A stretch of 7,310 nucleotides of DNA from an uncultured bacterium (GTDB taxonomy: Bacteria > Gemmatimonadota > Gemmatimonadetes > Palauibacterales > KS3-K002), in assembly GCA_947581845.1 (NCBI GenBank), contig CANPVY010000300.1, forward strand, positions 1 through 7,310, written 5' to 3'. A program made the translations under genes and the position numbers. The first letter of the stretch is position 1. Each line of letters opens with the position of its first letter. The notes under the pieces are model-generated. The model was given only the letters and a program-made list of their open reading frames with translations. It did not search any database and was not told where the DNA came from. This document shows positions 1-6,763 of the stretch, in pieces.

Positions 1-913
<913 letters not shown>

Positions 914-948
914 AGGTATGCTCCCTCCGTCCTCGAGCATATAGGCAA

Positions 949-972
949 CGGCGGCACCTCCCGGTGCCGCCG
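949..972 (-). terminator. GC-rich hairpin, possible terminator after the M28 peptidase gene
   Basis: A perfect 10-bp inverted repeat (949-958 with 963-972) around a 4-base loop lies 34 bases beyond the peptidase stop codon and about 36 bases before the GTG of the aldo/keto reductase. The position suits a transcription terminator or attenuator. Neither side has a clear run of T, so a classical intrinsic terminator is not certain. Confidence 0.4.
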
Positions 973-1005
973 CACCCCTAACTCGGCTGAACTCCGCGCT
1001 CCACG

Positions 1006-2682
1006 CTACGGCGTGCCCGCCATCATCGCATCACGCCTGGCCTTGAACTCCGTGCCCTCAAGCCACTGCGGGAAGGTCGACTCGTTGGCCAATCGGTGGC
1101 CGACAATGAAGAGAAGCTGCAGATCGTCGATCGCGCCAACCAGGTCCCACTCCTCGCTGTACTCATCGGAGGGCTGGTGGTAGTGCGTGGCCGTCCACGC
1201 GTCCTTTCGGTCACGCATCCACTCGACGCCGCGCTCCACGTGATCGTCGCCGGTGTCCGTGTAGAGCACCGGGATGCCCTGCTTGGCGAAGGAGAAGTGG
1301 TCAGCGCGATAGAAGTAACCCTTCTCCGGCTGGGGATCGGGCTTCACCACGCGCTCCTGGGTCCGCGCCGCATCGATCAGGTAATCGTCAAGCTCCGAGT
1401 TGCCGTAGCCGACGATGAAGATGTCACGCACGCGGCCGTAGATGTTGACCCCGTCGATGTTGATACCGGCCACCGTCTTCTCCAACGGATAGACCGGGTT
1501 CTCGCCGTAGTAAGCAGAGCCCAACAGCCCCTGCTCCTCGGCGGTGACCGGCATGAAGAGGATCGACCGCTCGGGCGGTGTCTGCAGCGACTGGAACGCC
1601 TCGGCCAGCTCGATGAGCGCCCCCGCCCCGGTGGCGTTGTCCAGCGCGCCGTTGAAGATCTGGTCACCCTCGAGGTCCGGGTTCCTACCCAGGTGGTCCC
1701 AGTGGGCCATGTAGACCACGACCTCGTCGGGACGCGCGCTGCCACGCAACATGCCGAGGACGTTGTGGGAGGTCGAGTGCTCGATGGTGTTGCGGATCGT
1801 GGTCGAGGCGCTCACGCCCATGGGGACCGCCTCGAAACCGCGCTGCTTCGCTTGCTCTTTCAGCACTTCGTAGTCCTGCCCCGCCATCGCGAAGATCTCG
1901 CGGGCGACCTCGAGCTGCAACCAGCCCTCCACCTTGACCCGCGACATGTTGTCGTCGGCGGAGACCATGTTGAATTGCGGGCCCGTCCAGCTGCCCTGGA
2001 CCACATTCCAGCCGTAGGCGGCGGGCTCGGTCTCATGGACGATGAACGCCGCGGCGGCCCCCTGACGTGCGGCCTCCTCGTACTTGTAGGTCCAGCGCCC
2101 GTAGTACGTCATGGTGCGGCCATTGAACAGCTCGGGATCCTCGGTGGCGAAGCCGGGGTCATTGACCAGCATGACCACGGTCTTGCCCTCGACGTCGAGT
2201 CCCTCGTAGTCGCTCCACTCGTACTCCGGCGCGACGACACCGTAGCCGACGAAGACGAGCTCCGAATCCTCGAGATCGACCCGCTCGACAACGCGCGTGG
2301 TCCACGCCATGAACTCGTCGCCGTAAGCGTAACTCTTCACGGTACCGCCCGCTCGGATGCTCAGCCTCATGTCCGGGTCGGCGGTAATCGAGACCAGCGG
2401 CACCTCCTGGAACCAGCTGCCGTTGTTGCCCGGCTCCAGCCCGACGCGCTCGAACTCGCTCACCAGGTACTCGAGCGTCTTTTGCTCGCCCGGCGTACCG
2501 GGCAGCCGGCCCGCGAACTCGTCGGAGGCCAGGACCTGCACGTGCTCGACCAGCTCGTCAGCGGTGATCGTGGCCAGTGCGGCCTCCAGCTCCTCGTCCA
2601 CCCGCTCGCCCGGCGCGCAGGCGCCCGCGACGAGCATGGCAACGACCGGCAAGGTCAGCGCCTTCAGTAGACTGTTCCTCAT
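1006..2682 (-). CDS. M28-family zinc aminopeptidase, predicted lipoprotein with PA-type insert
   Basis: Predicted envelope-anchored metallopeptidase of family M28, which removes N-terminal residues from peptides outside the cytoplasm. The 558-residue product starts with a basic N-terminus, a hydrophobic stretch and a lipobox-like VAGAC with the cysteine at residue 22. Residues about 143-260 look like the protease-associated (PA) insert ([34 protein letters not shown]). The catalytic domain follows. Its two-zinc site looks complete: H327 and D329 (AHWDHLG), D348 (GALDNATG), catalytic E382 with ligand E383 (TAEEQG), D410 (NIDGVN) and H502 ([10 protein letters not shown]). The ATG at 2682 is preceded by GAGGT at a normal distance. 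The length is typical of PA-containing M28 enzymes. Substrate range is unknown. The neighbouring genes give no pathway link, so the likely role is general scavenging of peptides. Confidence 0.94.
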   Translation of the reverse strand: MRNSLLKALTLPVVAMLVAGACAPGERVDEELEAALATITADELVEHVQVLASDEFAGRLPGTPGEQKTLEYLVSEFERVGLEPGNNGSWFQEVPLVSITADPDMRLSIRAGGTVKSYAYGDEFMAWTTRVVERVDLEDSELVFVGYGVVAPEYEWSDYEGLDVEGKTVVMLVNDPGFATEDPELFNGRTMTYYGRWTYKYEEAARQGAAAAFIVHETEPAAYGWNVVQGSWTGPQFNMVSADDNMSRVKVEGWLQLEVAREIFAMAGQDYEVLKEQAKQRGFEAVPMGVSASTTIRNTIEHSTSHNVLGMLRGSARPDEVVVYMAHWDHLGRNPDLEGDQIFNGALDNATGAGALIELAEAFQSLQTPPERSILFMPVTAEEQGLLGSAYYGENPVYPLEKTVAGINIDGVNIYGRVRDIFIVGYGNSELDDYLIDAARTQERVVKPDPQPEKGYFYRADHFSFAKQGIPVLYTDTGDDHVERGVEWMRDRKDAWTATHYHQPSDEYSEEWDLVGAIDDLQLLFIVGHRLANESTFPQWLEGTEFKARRDAMMAGTP

Positions 2683-2733
2683 GATGACCTCACTGCAGGT
2701 TGAAGATTCCGCAGCGTTGCTCTCGGGCCCACA

Positions 2734-2761
2734 CCGCCCGCACTCTCAGCGCTGCGGGCGG
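2734..2761. repeat. Perfect 9-bp inverted repeat upstream of the peptidase gene
   Basis: CCGCCCGCA (2734-2742) and TGCGGGCGG (2753-2761) are perfect inverted copies separated by 10 bases. The repeat lies in the 173-base gap between the stop of the prenyltransferase gene and the start of the peptidase gene, about 52 bases before the peptidase ATG. It could be a terminator for the gene upstream, although no T-run follows, or an RNA structure or regulator site in the peptidase leader. The rest of the gap shows nothing I can name. Confidence 0.35.
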
Positions 2762-2855
2762 CACGCGCCAACTCGGCAAGATATCCCAGGAAACAGATCG
2801 CAACGTAGCCGACGTGCTGCGATCCGCAAGTAGGACAGCAGCCGAGACCGCCGGC

Positions 2856-3758
2856 TCAGACCGCCAGAGCCCCAGCCAACACGACGTTGGTCAGCAGATT
2901 CCAGCCTACGTTGGCGCCCAGTGCCGGATGCGGCACCGGCTCCTGCGACCGCCTGAACGCCCATTTCAGCGGCGCGACCAGCAGCAGGCTCGGGAGCATC
3001 GCCAGCAGGGCGAGCGTCGGCAGGTAACGAAGCAGGACGGCGACGATCAGCCAGCCGGGCACCGCCAGGCCGCAGAGCGCATACAGGAGGGCCGCTTTCC
3101 GCCTGCCCAGCAGCAACACCAGGTTGCGGCGTCCCCCCTCCCTGTCCGCCGCCTCGTCCGGGAACTCGTTGAGGAGTAGTAGATTGAATGTCATGAAGAA
3201 GGCCGGGAGCGAAGCGGCGAGCGCGACCTGCTCGTAGCTGCCGGTCTGCACCAGCGTCGTGCCGATGATCGGCAGCGCACCCAGGCCCAGGCCCGCGAAC
3301 AGTTCGCCCACGTACAGCCGTGCCAGGACCTGCGTATAGGCGAACACCGCCAGCGCGCCGACCGCAAGGATCGGCACCAGCTTCCAGCCCACCGTCACCA
3401 GGAAGTACAGGCCCACAGCGACCGCGATGCCGCCCCCGGTCAGTCCGCTGGCCAGCGCGGCTCGATAGCTGAGCCGGCCCGCCGGCAAGGTGCCGCTCCC
3501 ACCGCTGAACGGTGTGCGCACCGTCTTCAGATCGATGCCGCTACGATAGTCGCCCGCCTCGTTGAGGGCGTTCACGCCCGTGTGGGCGCCCAGCATCCCC
3601 AGCAAGGCCAAGCCGGCTGCCGCCCAGTCGTGCATCCCCAGATAGGCCGCCGCACCGGTGCCGGCGGCGACCAGGGTGATCGGGAGCAAGAGAAAGGGTG
3701 CCCGCGCTACGCCTGCGTAGGCGGCAAAGCTCATCGTCGCTGTCGGGCTCTGGTTCAT
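2856..3758 (-). CDS. UbiA-family membrane prenyltransferase, MenA-like
   Basis: Integral membrane enzyme of the UbiA superfamily, which transfers an isoprenyl chain from its diphosphate to an acceptor such as a quinone precursor. The 300-residue product is hydrophobic throughout, with about eight or nine likely membrane helices, the usual size for the family. The first Asp-rich motif lies at residues 63-76 (NALNEAGDYRSGID). It has E67 where the canonical motif has Asp, and keeps N63, D70 and D76. The second motif lies at 197-210 (NEFPDEAADREGGR) with D201 and D205. The NEFPD form recalls MenA-like and archaeal-type members. The ATG at 3758 has only a weak GGTGG-type site; a second ATG at codon 9 is possible. 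No other quinone, carotenoid or chlorophyll gene is nearby, so the acceptor is undetermined. The upstream gene ends 66 bases away on the same strand, so co-transcription is plausible. Confidence 0.88.
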   Translation of the reverse strand: MNQSPTATMSFAAYAGVARAPFLLLPITLVAAGTGAAAYLGMHDWAAAGLALLGMLGAHTGVNALNEAGDYRSGIDLKTVRTPFSGGSGTLPAGRLSYRAALASGLTGGGIAVAVGLYFLVTVGWKLVPILAVGALAVFAYTQVLARLYVGELFAGLGLGALPIIGTTLVQTGSYEQVALAASLPAFFMTFNLLLLNEFPDEAADREGGRRNLVLLLGRRKAALLYALCGLAVPGWLIVAVLLRYLPTLALLAMLPSLLLVAPLKWAFRRSQEPVPHPALGANVGWNLLTNVVLAGALAV

Positions 3759-3824
3759 CGTTTAGCCCACCCTGATGCCAGCGGCCTGGGTCTCTCGGGG
3801 TCTTCCGTCAGGAACCACGCAAGG

Positions 3825-4850
3825 TCAGCCAAGCCGCTTCTGCTCGCGGATCCACTCCTCGATCTCCTCCGGGATCAGCAGCCGGTCGGCGATCGCGGCG
3901 ATCAACTCCGCCTGGCGCCACTCCTCCTCCAGCGCTCTCAGCTCCCCCTCCAGGGCGCGCCGCTCCGACTCCTCGTGCGCTGCCATCTCCAGGGCGAGGC
4001 GGACATCCGAGCGCATGTTCTGTATGACGCTGATGTCCTTGTCGAAGATCGGGGACGGCACACACTCCACCTTCCGGGCCGCCACCCTGAAGAAGCGTTC
4101 GGGATGTCCCGCCTCCTCGATCAACCCCACGGCGTCGCGAACCCGCGAGCCGGTGCCGCCGTAGACGTTGACCTTCGGCAGGATCTTCCCGGCGGCGCGG
4201 ATGGCCTCGGGACCCCTGAGCTCCGTGGTCTCACCCTCGTGGCTCGCGATGGTGCGCCACGGCTCGTATTCCATGATCCCAGTTCGGTAGGGCACGCTGA
4301 GTATCCACCCCTCCGGCGTGTCCCTCGTAATCAGCCGCACTTCCTTGATGTCCTCCCGCGCGACCGGCAGGATCTTACCGTCCGCCGTCGCTACGCGGGC
4401 AACGATCCGCCGCCTGTACCCGATCCACAGGAACCAGAGGAGCCAGCTGATACCCAAAAGATGGATGCCCACCGCCGCACCCGTCGTCGCCGCCGTGCGC
4501 AACAGGCCCTCGACCCGCCGCGATAGAAACTGCGGGCCGTAGCGCCAGGCGGCGAACTCGGGCCGTAGGGGCCTCCCGATGCGCACCAGGTCCAGCCCCT
4601 CCCGCAAACGTGCCAGCCCGATGTTCTCGGTCGAGAGACGGAGGTTCGTGTCACGGAACTGACGCTCGCACTCCTCGATCGCCTCCCAGCGCTCCTCCAA
4701 CGGTGTGAGGTTCCAGCGCCGACAGCTGTCGCAGATCACCCAGAGGCGGCCCTTCTCCGAATCGAATGCGAGGCGGCGCCCGACGGGGAAATGCTCTAGC
4801 GTCTCGTTAACGCCCAGGTGGCGGTTACAGTAGATACACGTCTTATACAC
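3825..4850 (-). CDS. Uncharacterised protein: zinc ribbon, one membrane segment, C-terminal coiled coil
   Basis: I do not recognise a characterised family. The 341-residue product opens with CxxC (C5, C8) and has a second CxxC at C40 and C43, a typical four-cysteine zinc-ribbon spacing. A charged helical region follows (47-80, LEERWEAIEECERQFRD). Residues about 123-145 form one strong hydrophobic segment (GIHLLGISWLLWFLWIGY) followed by RRR, which suggests the C-terminal part may stay in the cytoplasm. The middle (150-260) looks like a mixed alpha/beta domain. Residues about 283-340 are highly charged and helical, probably a coiled coil (EESERRALEGELRALEEEW). The start is GTG with no recognisable ribosome-binding site. 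A TAG stop lies two codons upstream in frame, and a later start would lose the first CxxC, so this GTG is nearly forced. Probably a membrane-tethered adaptor or regulator; function unknown. Confidence 0.82.
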   Translation of the reverse strand: MYKTCIYCNRHLGVNETLEHFPVGRRLAFDSEKGRLWVICDSCRRWNLTPLEERWEAIEECERQFRDTNLRLSTENIGLARLREGLDLVRIGRPLRPEFAAWRYGPQFLSRRVEGLLRTAATTGAAVGIHLLGISWLLWFLWIGYRRRIVARVATADGKILPVAREDIKEVRLITRDTPEGWILSVPYRTGIMEYEPWRTIASHEGETTELRGPEAIRAAGKILPKVNVYGGTGSRVRDAVGLIEEAGHPERFFRVAARKVECVPSPIFDKDISVIQNMRSDVRLALEMAAHEESERRALEGELRALEEEWRQAELIAAIADRLLIPEEIEEWIREQKRLG

Positions 4851-5145
4851 GATGCGCTATATCAGCTGTCGGCAGCGATCTGGCCGCACGCGGCGCACGC
4901 GGCAGGTGGTTGGCCACTCTGGCGCCTTCCACTGTTCATAATCCTACGTCTGCAGCCGGCACCGGGAAACGGCCGGCCCGCTGCGCCTCGTCTCGCCCCC
5001 AAGCCAATCGATGGCACAGGCCGCGCAACTGGCCGCAAACTTCTGGAGGTCAGACAGCACACCGTCCTAACTTCGTGTCGCGATTGCCCCCGTGTCGTCA
5101 AACTGCTCCGACAGCGGCCCTGTGCGCGTGTGATGGAGGGCAACG
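4851..5145. other. Divergent intergenic region
   Basis: This 295-base gap lies between a minus-strand gene (start 4850) and a plus-strand gene (start 5146), so it should contain promoters for both. On the plus strand CATAAT (4937-4942) is a fair -10 hexamer. The nearest -35-like TTGGCC (4910-4915) is 21 bases away, which is too far for a standard promoter. On the minus strand a TATAGC lies just before the GTG at 4850. I see no RNA gene, convincing palindrome or conserved small reading frame. A good ribosome-binding site, GGAGGG, sits just before the ATG at 5146. Confidence 0.45.
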
Positions 5146-6048
5146 ATGTTCGAACGCGTTACCGCACTTGCATTGCCGGTTCTCGCAACGCTCCTGACCC
5201 TCAGCTGCGCCGAACCGGTGCAGCAGTTCGAGTGGGGGGCTCCCCGCAACCTGGGCCCAAACATCAATTCGCCCGGCAAGGATGAGCACCCGACCTTCCC
5301 CCGCTCGGGCACAACCATGGTCTTCGCCTCCATCCGCGAGGCCGGGCAAGGAGGATACGACCTCTTCATGTCTCACCTCGAACACGGGGAATGGTCGCCT
5401 GCGCAAGCCCTGCCTCCACCCATCAATACCGAAAGGGATGAGTTCGACCCCTTCATCACCCTCGACGGCTCCAGATTGTTCTTCGCCTCCAACCGAGATA
5501 ACCCCGGCGCCTACTGGGATTGCGACATCTATGTCGCAGAGTGGAACGGTGAGACCTGGGGCCAGCCGCTGCTGTACGACTCCCTCTTCGTCACCCCCGA
5601 CCTGCCCGACTGGGGGCCCACGCTGACGGAGGACCTCCAGACCTTCGTCTTCTCCAGCGGCCGCACGCCAGCCAAACCTCGCTCCGTTCAGATATTCCAA
5701 TCGGAATGGCTGGGCGACCACTGGTCCGATCCGGTCCCGCTTCCGCAACCGGTCAACTCCGGAGGGTGGGAAGCCACACCCTACGTCTCCCCCGATGGCA
5801 AGACCCTCTACCTCAACTCGGACCGCGGAGACCCCGGTAAGCGCGACGTCGACATCTGGAGATTCCAGCGCGTCGACGGCCGCTGGACGCATCCCCGCCT
5901 GATGACAGGCCCCTTCCTGTCCGCGCAGCACGACTACGACCCCTGCCTCACGCCCGACCGCGAGCACTTCTACTTCACCTCCAACCGCGCAGGCGGCCTG
6001 GGAGACTCCGACATCTACGTCGCCGAACGGGTCCGGCGAGGCGAGTGA
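5146..6048 (+). CDS. PD40-type beta-propeller lipoprotein, five repeats
   Basis: Predicted secreted lipoprotein with a WD40-like (PD40/TolB-type) propeller fold. Residues 1-21 form a signal peptide with a lipobox-like LTLSC; the cysteine is at 21. Five repeats follow, starting near residues 48, 99, 155, 209 and 263. Each has the pattern P-x-(x)-[S/T]-x-D/S-G-x-x-[LM]-x-F-x-S-x-R, then DIY/DLF, then W-x-x-P. The last repeat ends before its W-x-x-P strand. The missing piece is found at the N-terminus (FEWGAPRNLGPNINS, 28-42), as expected for a propeller closed by strand exchange. Such proteins usually bind partners or glycans rather than catalyse, and often appear as OmpA/Pal-linked surface proteins; here no OmpA-like domain is fused. 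The start has GGAGGG at good spacing. It stands alone, with an independent promoter-regulator unit downstream. Confidence 0.88.
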   Translation: MFERVTALALPVLATLLTLSCAEPVQQFEWGAPRNLGPNINSPGKDEHPTFPRSGTTMVFASIREAGQGGYDLFMSHLEHGEWSPAQALPPPINTERDEFDPFITLDGSRLFFASNRDNPGAYWDCDIYVAEWNGETWGQPLLYDSLFVTPDLPDWGPTLTEDLQTFVFSSGRTPAKPRSVQIFQSEWLGDHWSDPVPLPQPVNSGGWEATPYVSPDGKTLYLNSDRGDPGKRDVDIWRFQRVDGRWTHPRLMTGPFLSAQHDYDPCLTPDREHFYFTSNRAGGLGDSDIYVAERVRRGE

Positions 6049-6066
6049 GCCTGGCGTCAGGCGCCA
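6049..6066 (+). terminator. Weak overlapping hairpins after the propeller gene
   Basis: Immediately after the stop codon two alternative 5-bp hairpins overlap: GCCTG with CAGGC (6049-6053 and 6058-6062), and TGGCG with CGCCA (6052-6056 and 6062-6066). No T-run follows. They may end or slow transcription before the tetR-type promoter, but the signal is weak. Confidence 0.22.
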
Positions 6067-6075
6067 ACCGGCCGC

Positions 6076-6104
6076 TTGACAGCCTACCTACTGGTAGGTA
6101 GATT
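6076..6104 (+). promoter_or_regulatory. Sigma70-type promoter of the TetR-family gene
   Basis: A perfect -35 hexamer TTGACA (6076-6081) is followed after exactly 17 bases by TAGATT (6099-6104), a 4-of-6 match to the -10 consensus. Transcription would begin near 6111, giving a leader of about 23 bases before the ATG at 6134. An operator palindrome fills the spacer, so this promoter should be blocked when the repressor is bound. Confidence 0.75.
6084..6101. promoter_or_regulatory. Operator 1, palindrome in the promoter of the TetR-family gene
   Basis: The 18-base site CTACCTACTGGTAGGTAG has perfect 8-base arms around a central TG. It starts two bases after the -35 hexamer and covers the first three bases of the -10. 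This is the classic position for repression by steric exclusion of RNA polymerase. A near copy (16 of 18 positions) occurs before the SDR gene. The adjacent TetR-family protein is the obvious candidate to bind it, giving negative autoregulation; the binding is inferred. Confidence 0.8.
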
Positions 6105-6133
6105 GGGCTCGCACTTTACAAAGGTGGACCCTG

Positions 6134-6700
6134 ATGGATCGCAAAGCCCAGATCCTGCAGACGGCCGCGGACCTGCTGCAGACCCGCAGCTTCTCCGCCT
6201 TCAGCTATCAGCATCTGGCGGAGCGGCTCGGGATCCGTAAGGCCAGCATCCACTACCACTTTCCGACCAAGGAGCACCTGGGAGAGGCGCTGACGCAGCA
6301 CTATCTCGACGCCTATCGGGCACATCTGGCCGCTATCGACCGCCAGCACCGTGATCCCTGGGAGCGGCTCGAGGCGTTCCTCGACGCGGCGGCGGAGATC
6401 CGGCGCTCCGGGGACAAGATCTGTGCGGGTGGCGCATTCCAGGCCGAGCATAACCTCCTCCCGCAGCGGATATGTGAGGGCGTGGCCGCGCTACTGGCGC
6501 ACGTCCGCTCCTGGCTGGCCGGGGTGCTTGCCGAGGGGCGCGGACAGGGCGTCATGCATTTCCCGGGTCAGGCGGCGCACCAGGCGGCCCTCACGGTCGC
6601 CGCCCTTCAGGGGGCACTGCAGAACGGGCGTTGCGAGGGGGATGAGCTGTACGAGGCGGTGGTTGGCCAGTTGCGAGCGGGACTGCGGGGCGAGGGGTGA
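6134..6700 (+). CDS. TetR/AcrR-family transcriptional repressor
   Basis: Cytoplasmic DNA-binding regulator, 188 residues, the normal length for the family. The N-terminal TetR domain spans about residues 4-52, with the helix-turn-helix in residues 24-43 (SYQHLAERLGIRKASIHYHF) followed by PTKEHLGEAL. The remainder is the all-helical ligand and dimer domain. The CAGGAFQAEHNLLP segment (97-110) and FPGQAAHQAALTVAALQGAL segment (143-162) are typical of a widespread AcrR-like subgroup. Cysteines occur at 97, 114 and 167. The ATG is preceded by AAGGTGG (6121-6127) at normal spacing. Its own promoter contains operator 1, and the next gene is preceded by operator 2, so it probably represses itself and the SDR gene. 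The inducer is unknown. It might act on further targets outside the window. Confidence 0.94.
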   Translation: MDRKAQILQTAADLLQTRSFSAFSYQHLAERLGIRKASIHYHFPTKEHLGEALTQHYLDAYRAHLAAIDRQHRDPWERLEAFLDAAAEIRRSGDKICAGGAFQAEHNLLPQRICEGVAALLAHVRSWLAGVLAEGRGQGVMHFPGQAAHQAALTVAALQGALQNGRCEGDELYEAVVGQLRAGLRGEG

Positions 6701-6715
6701 GGCAACCTTTTGCGC

Positions 6716-6744
6716 GTTTCAATCTACCAACTAGTAGGTAGAAA
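6716..6744 (+). promoter_or_regulatory. Probable promoter of the SDR gene
   Basis: GTTTCA (6716-6721, 3 of 6 to the -35 consensus) and TAGAAA (6739-6744, 4 of 6 to the -10 consensus) are 17 bases apart. They sit at exactly the same distances from operator 2 as the better hexamers do from operator 1. The matches alone would be weak; the repeated geometry is what supports the call. Transcription would start close to 6751, leaving a very short leader. Confidence 0.5.
6723..6742. promoter_or_regulatory. Operator 2, palindrome before the SDR gene
   Basis: A 20-base palindrome with one mismatched pair (6729/6736). Its inner 18 bases, CTACCAACTAGTAGGTAG (6724-6741), match operator 1 at 16 positions. 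It occupies the 63-base gap between the regulator's stop and the GTG of the SDR gene, just upstream of the ribosome-binding site. It shows that the SDR has its own repressible promoter rather than depending only on read-through from the regulator gene. Confidence 0.78.
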
Positions 6745-6750
6745 CGACCC

Positions 6751-6758
6751 AAGGAGGT
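6751..6758 (+). promoter_or_regulatory. Strong ribosome-binding site that sets the SDR start
   Basis: AAGGAGGT lies five bases before a GTG (6764-6766). This near-perfect Shine-Dalgarno sequence fixes the start of the SDR at a GTG and suggests strong translation once the gene is derepressed. Confidence 0.8.
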
Positions 6759-6763
6759 CAACC

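Noticed and set aside
1096..2670. Long plus-strand open frame (524 codons) opposite the M28 peptidase gene
   Set aside because: Its product is rich in Arg, His, Val and Leu with no recognisable domain, while the minus strand encodes a complete peptidase with all metal ligands. It is a high-GC antisense shadow.
3582..4526. Plus-strand open frame (314 codons) spanning the prenyltransferase and zinc-ribbon genes
   Set aside because: It crosses two well-supported minus-strand genes and gives a low-complexity Arg/Pro/Gln-rich product, so it is taken as an artefact of base composition.
4910..4942. TTGGCC and CATAAT as a promoter for the propeller gene
   Set aside because: The spacer is 21 bases, too long for a normal sigma70 promoter, and the leader would be about 195 bases. 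Only mentioned as a weak possibility in the intergenic entry.
4818..5285. Open frames across the divergent intergenic region
   Set aside because: They overlap flanking genes, have no ribosome-binding site and give composition-driven products.
5098..5967. Minus-strand open frame (289 codons) opposite the propeller lipoprotein
   Set aside because: It has no domain pattern or signal, and the plus strand shows five clear repeats, a signal peptide and a good ribosome-binding site.
6715..6746. Larger inverted repeat from CGTTTC (6715-6720) and GAAACG (6741-6746) around operator 2
   Set aside because: The arms are centred two bases away from the operator's own centre and the right arm overlaps it, so they do not form one nested palindrome; probably chance.
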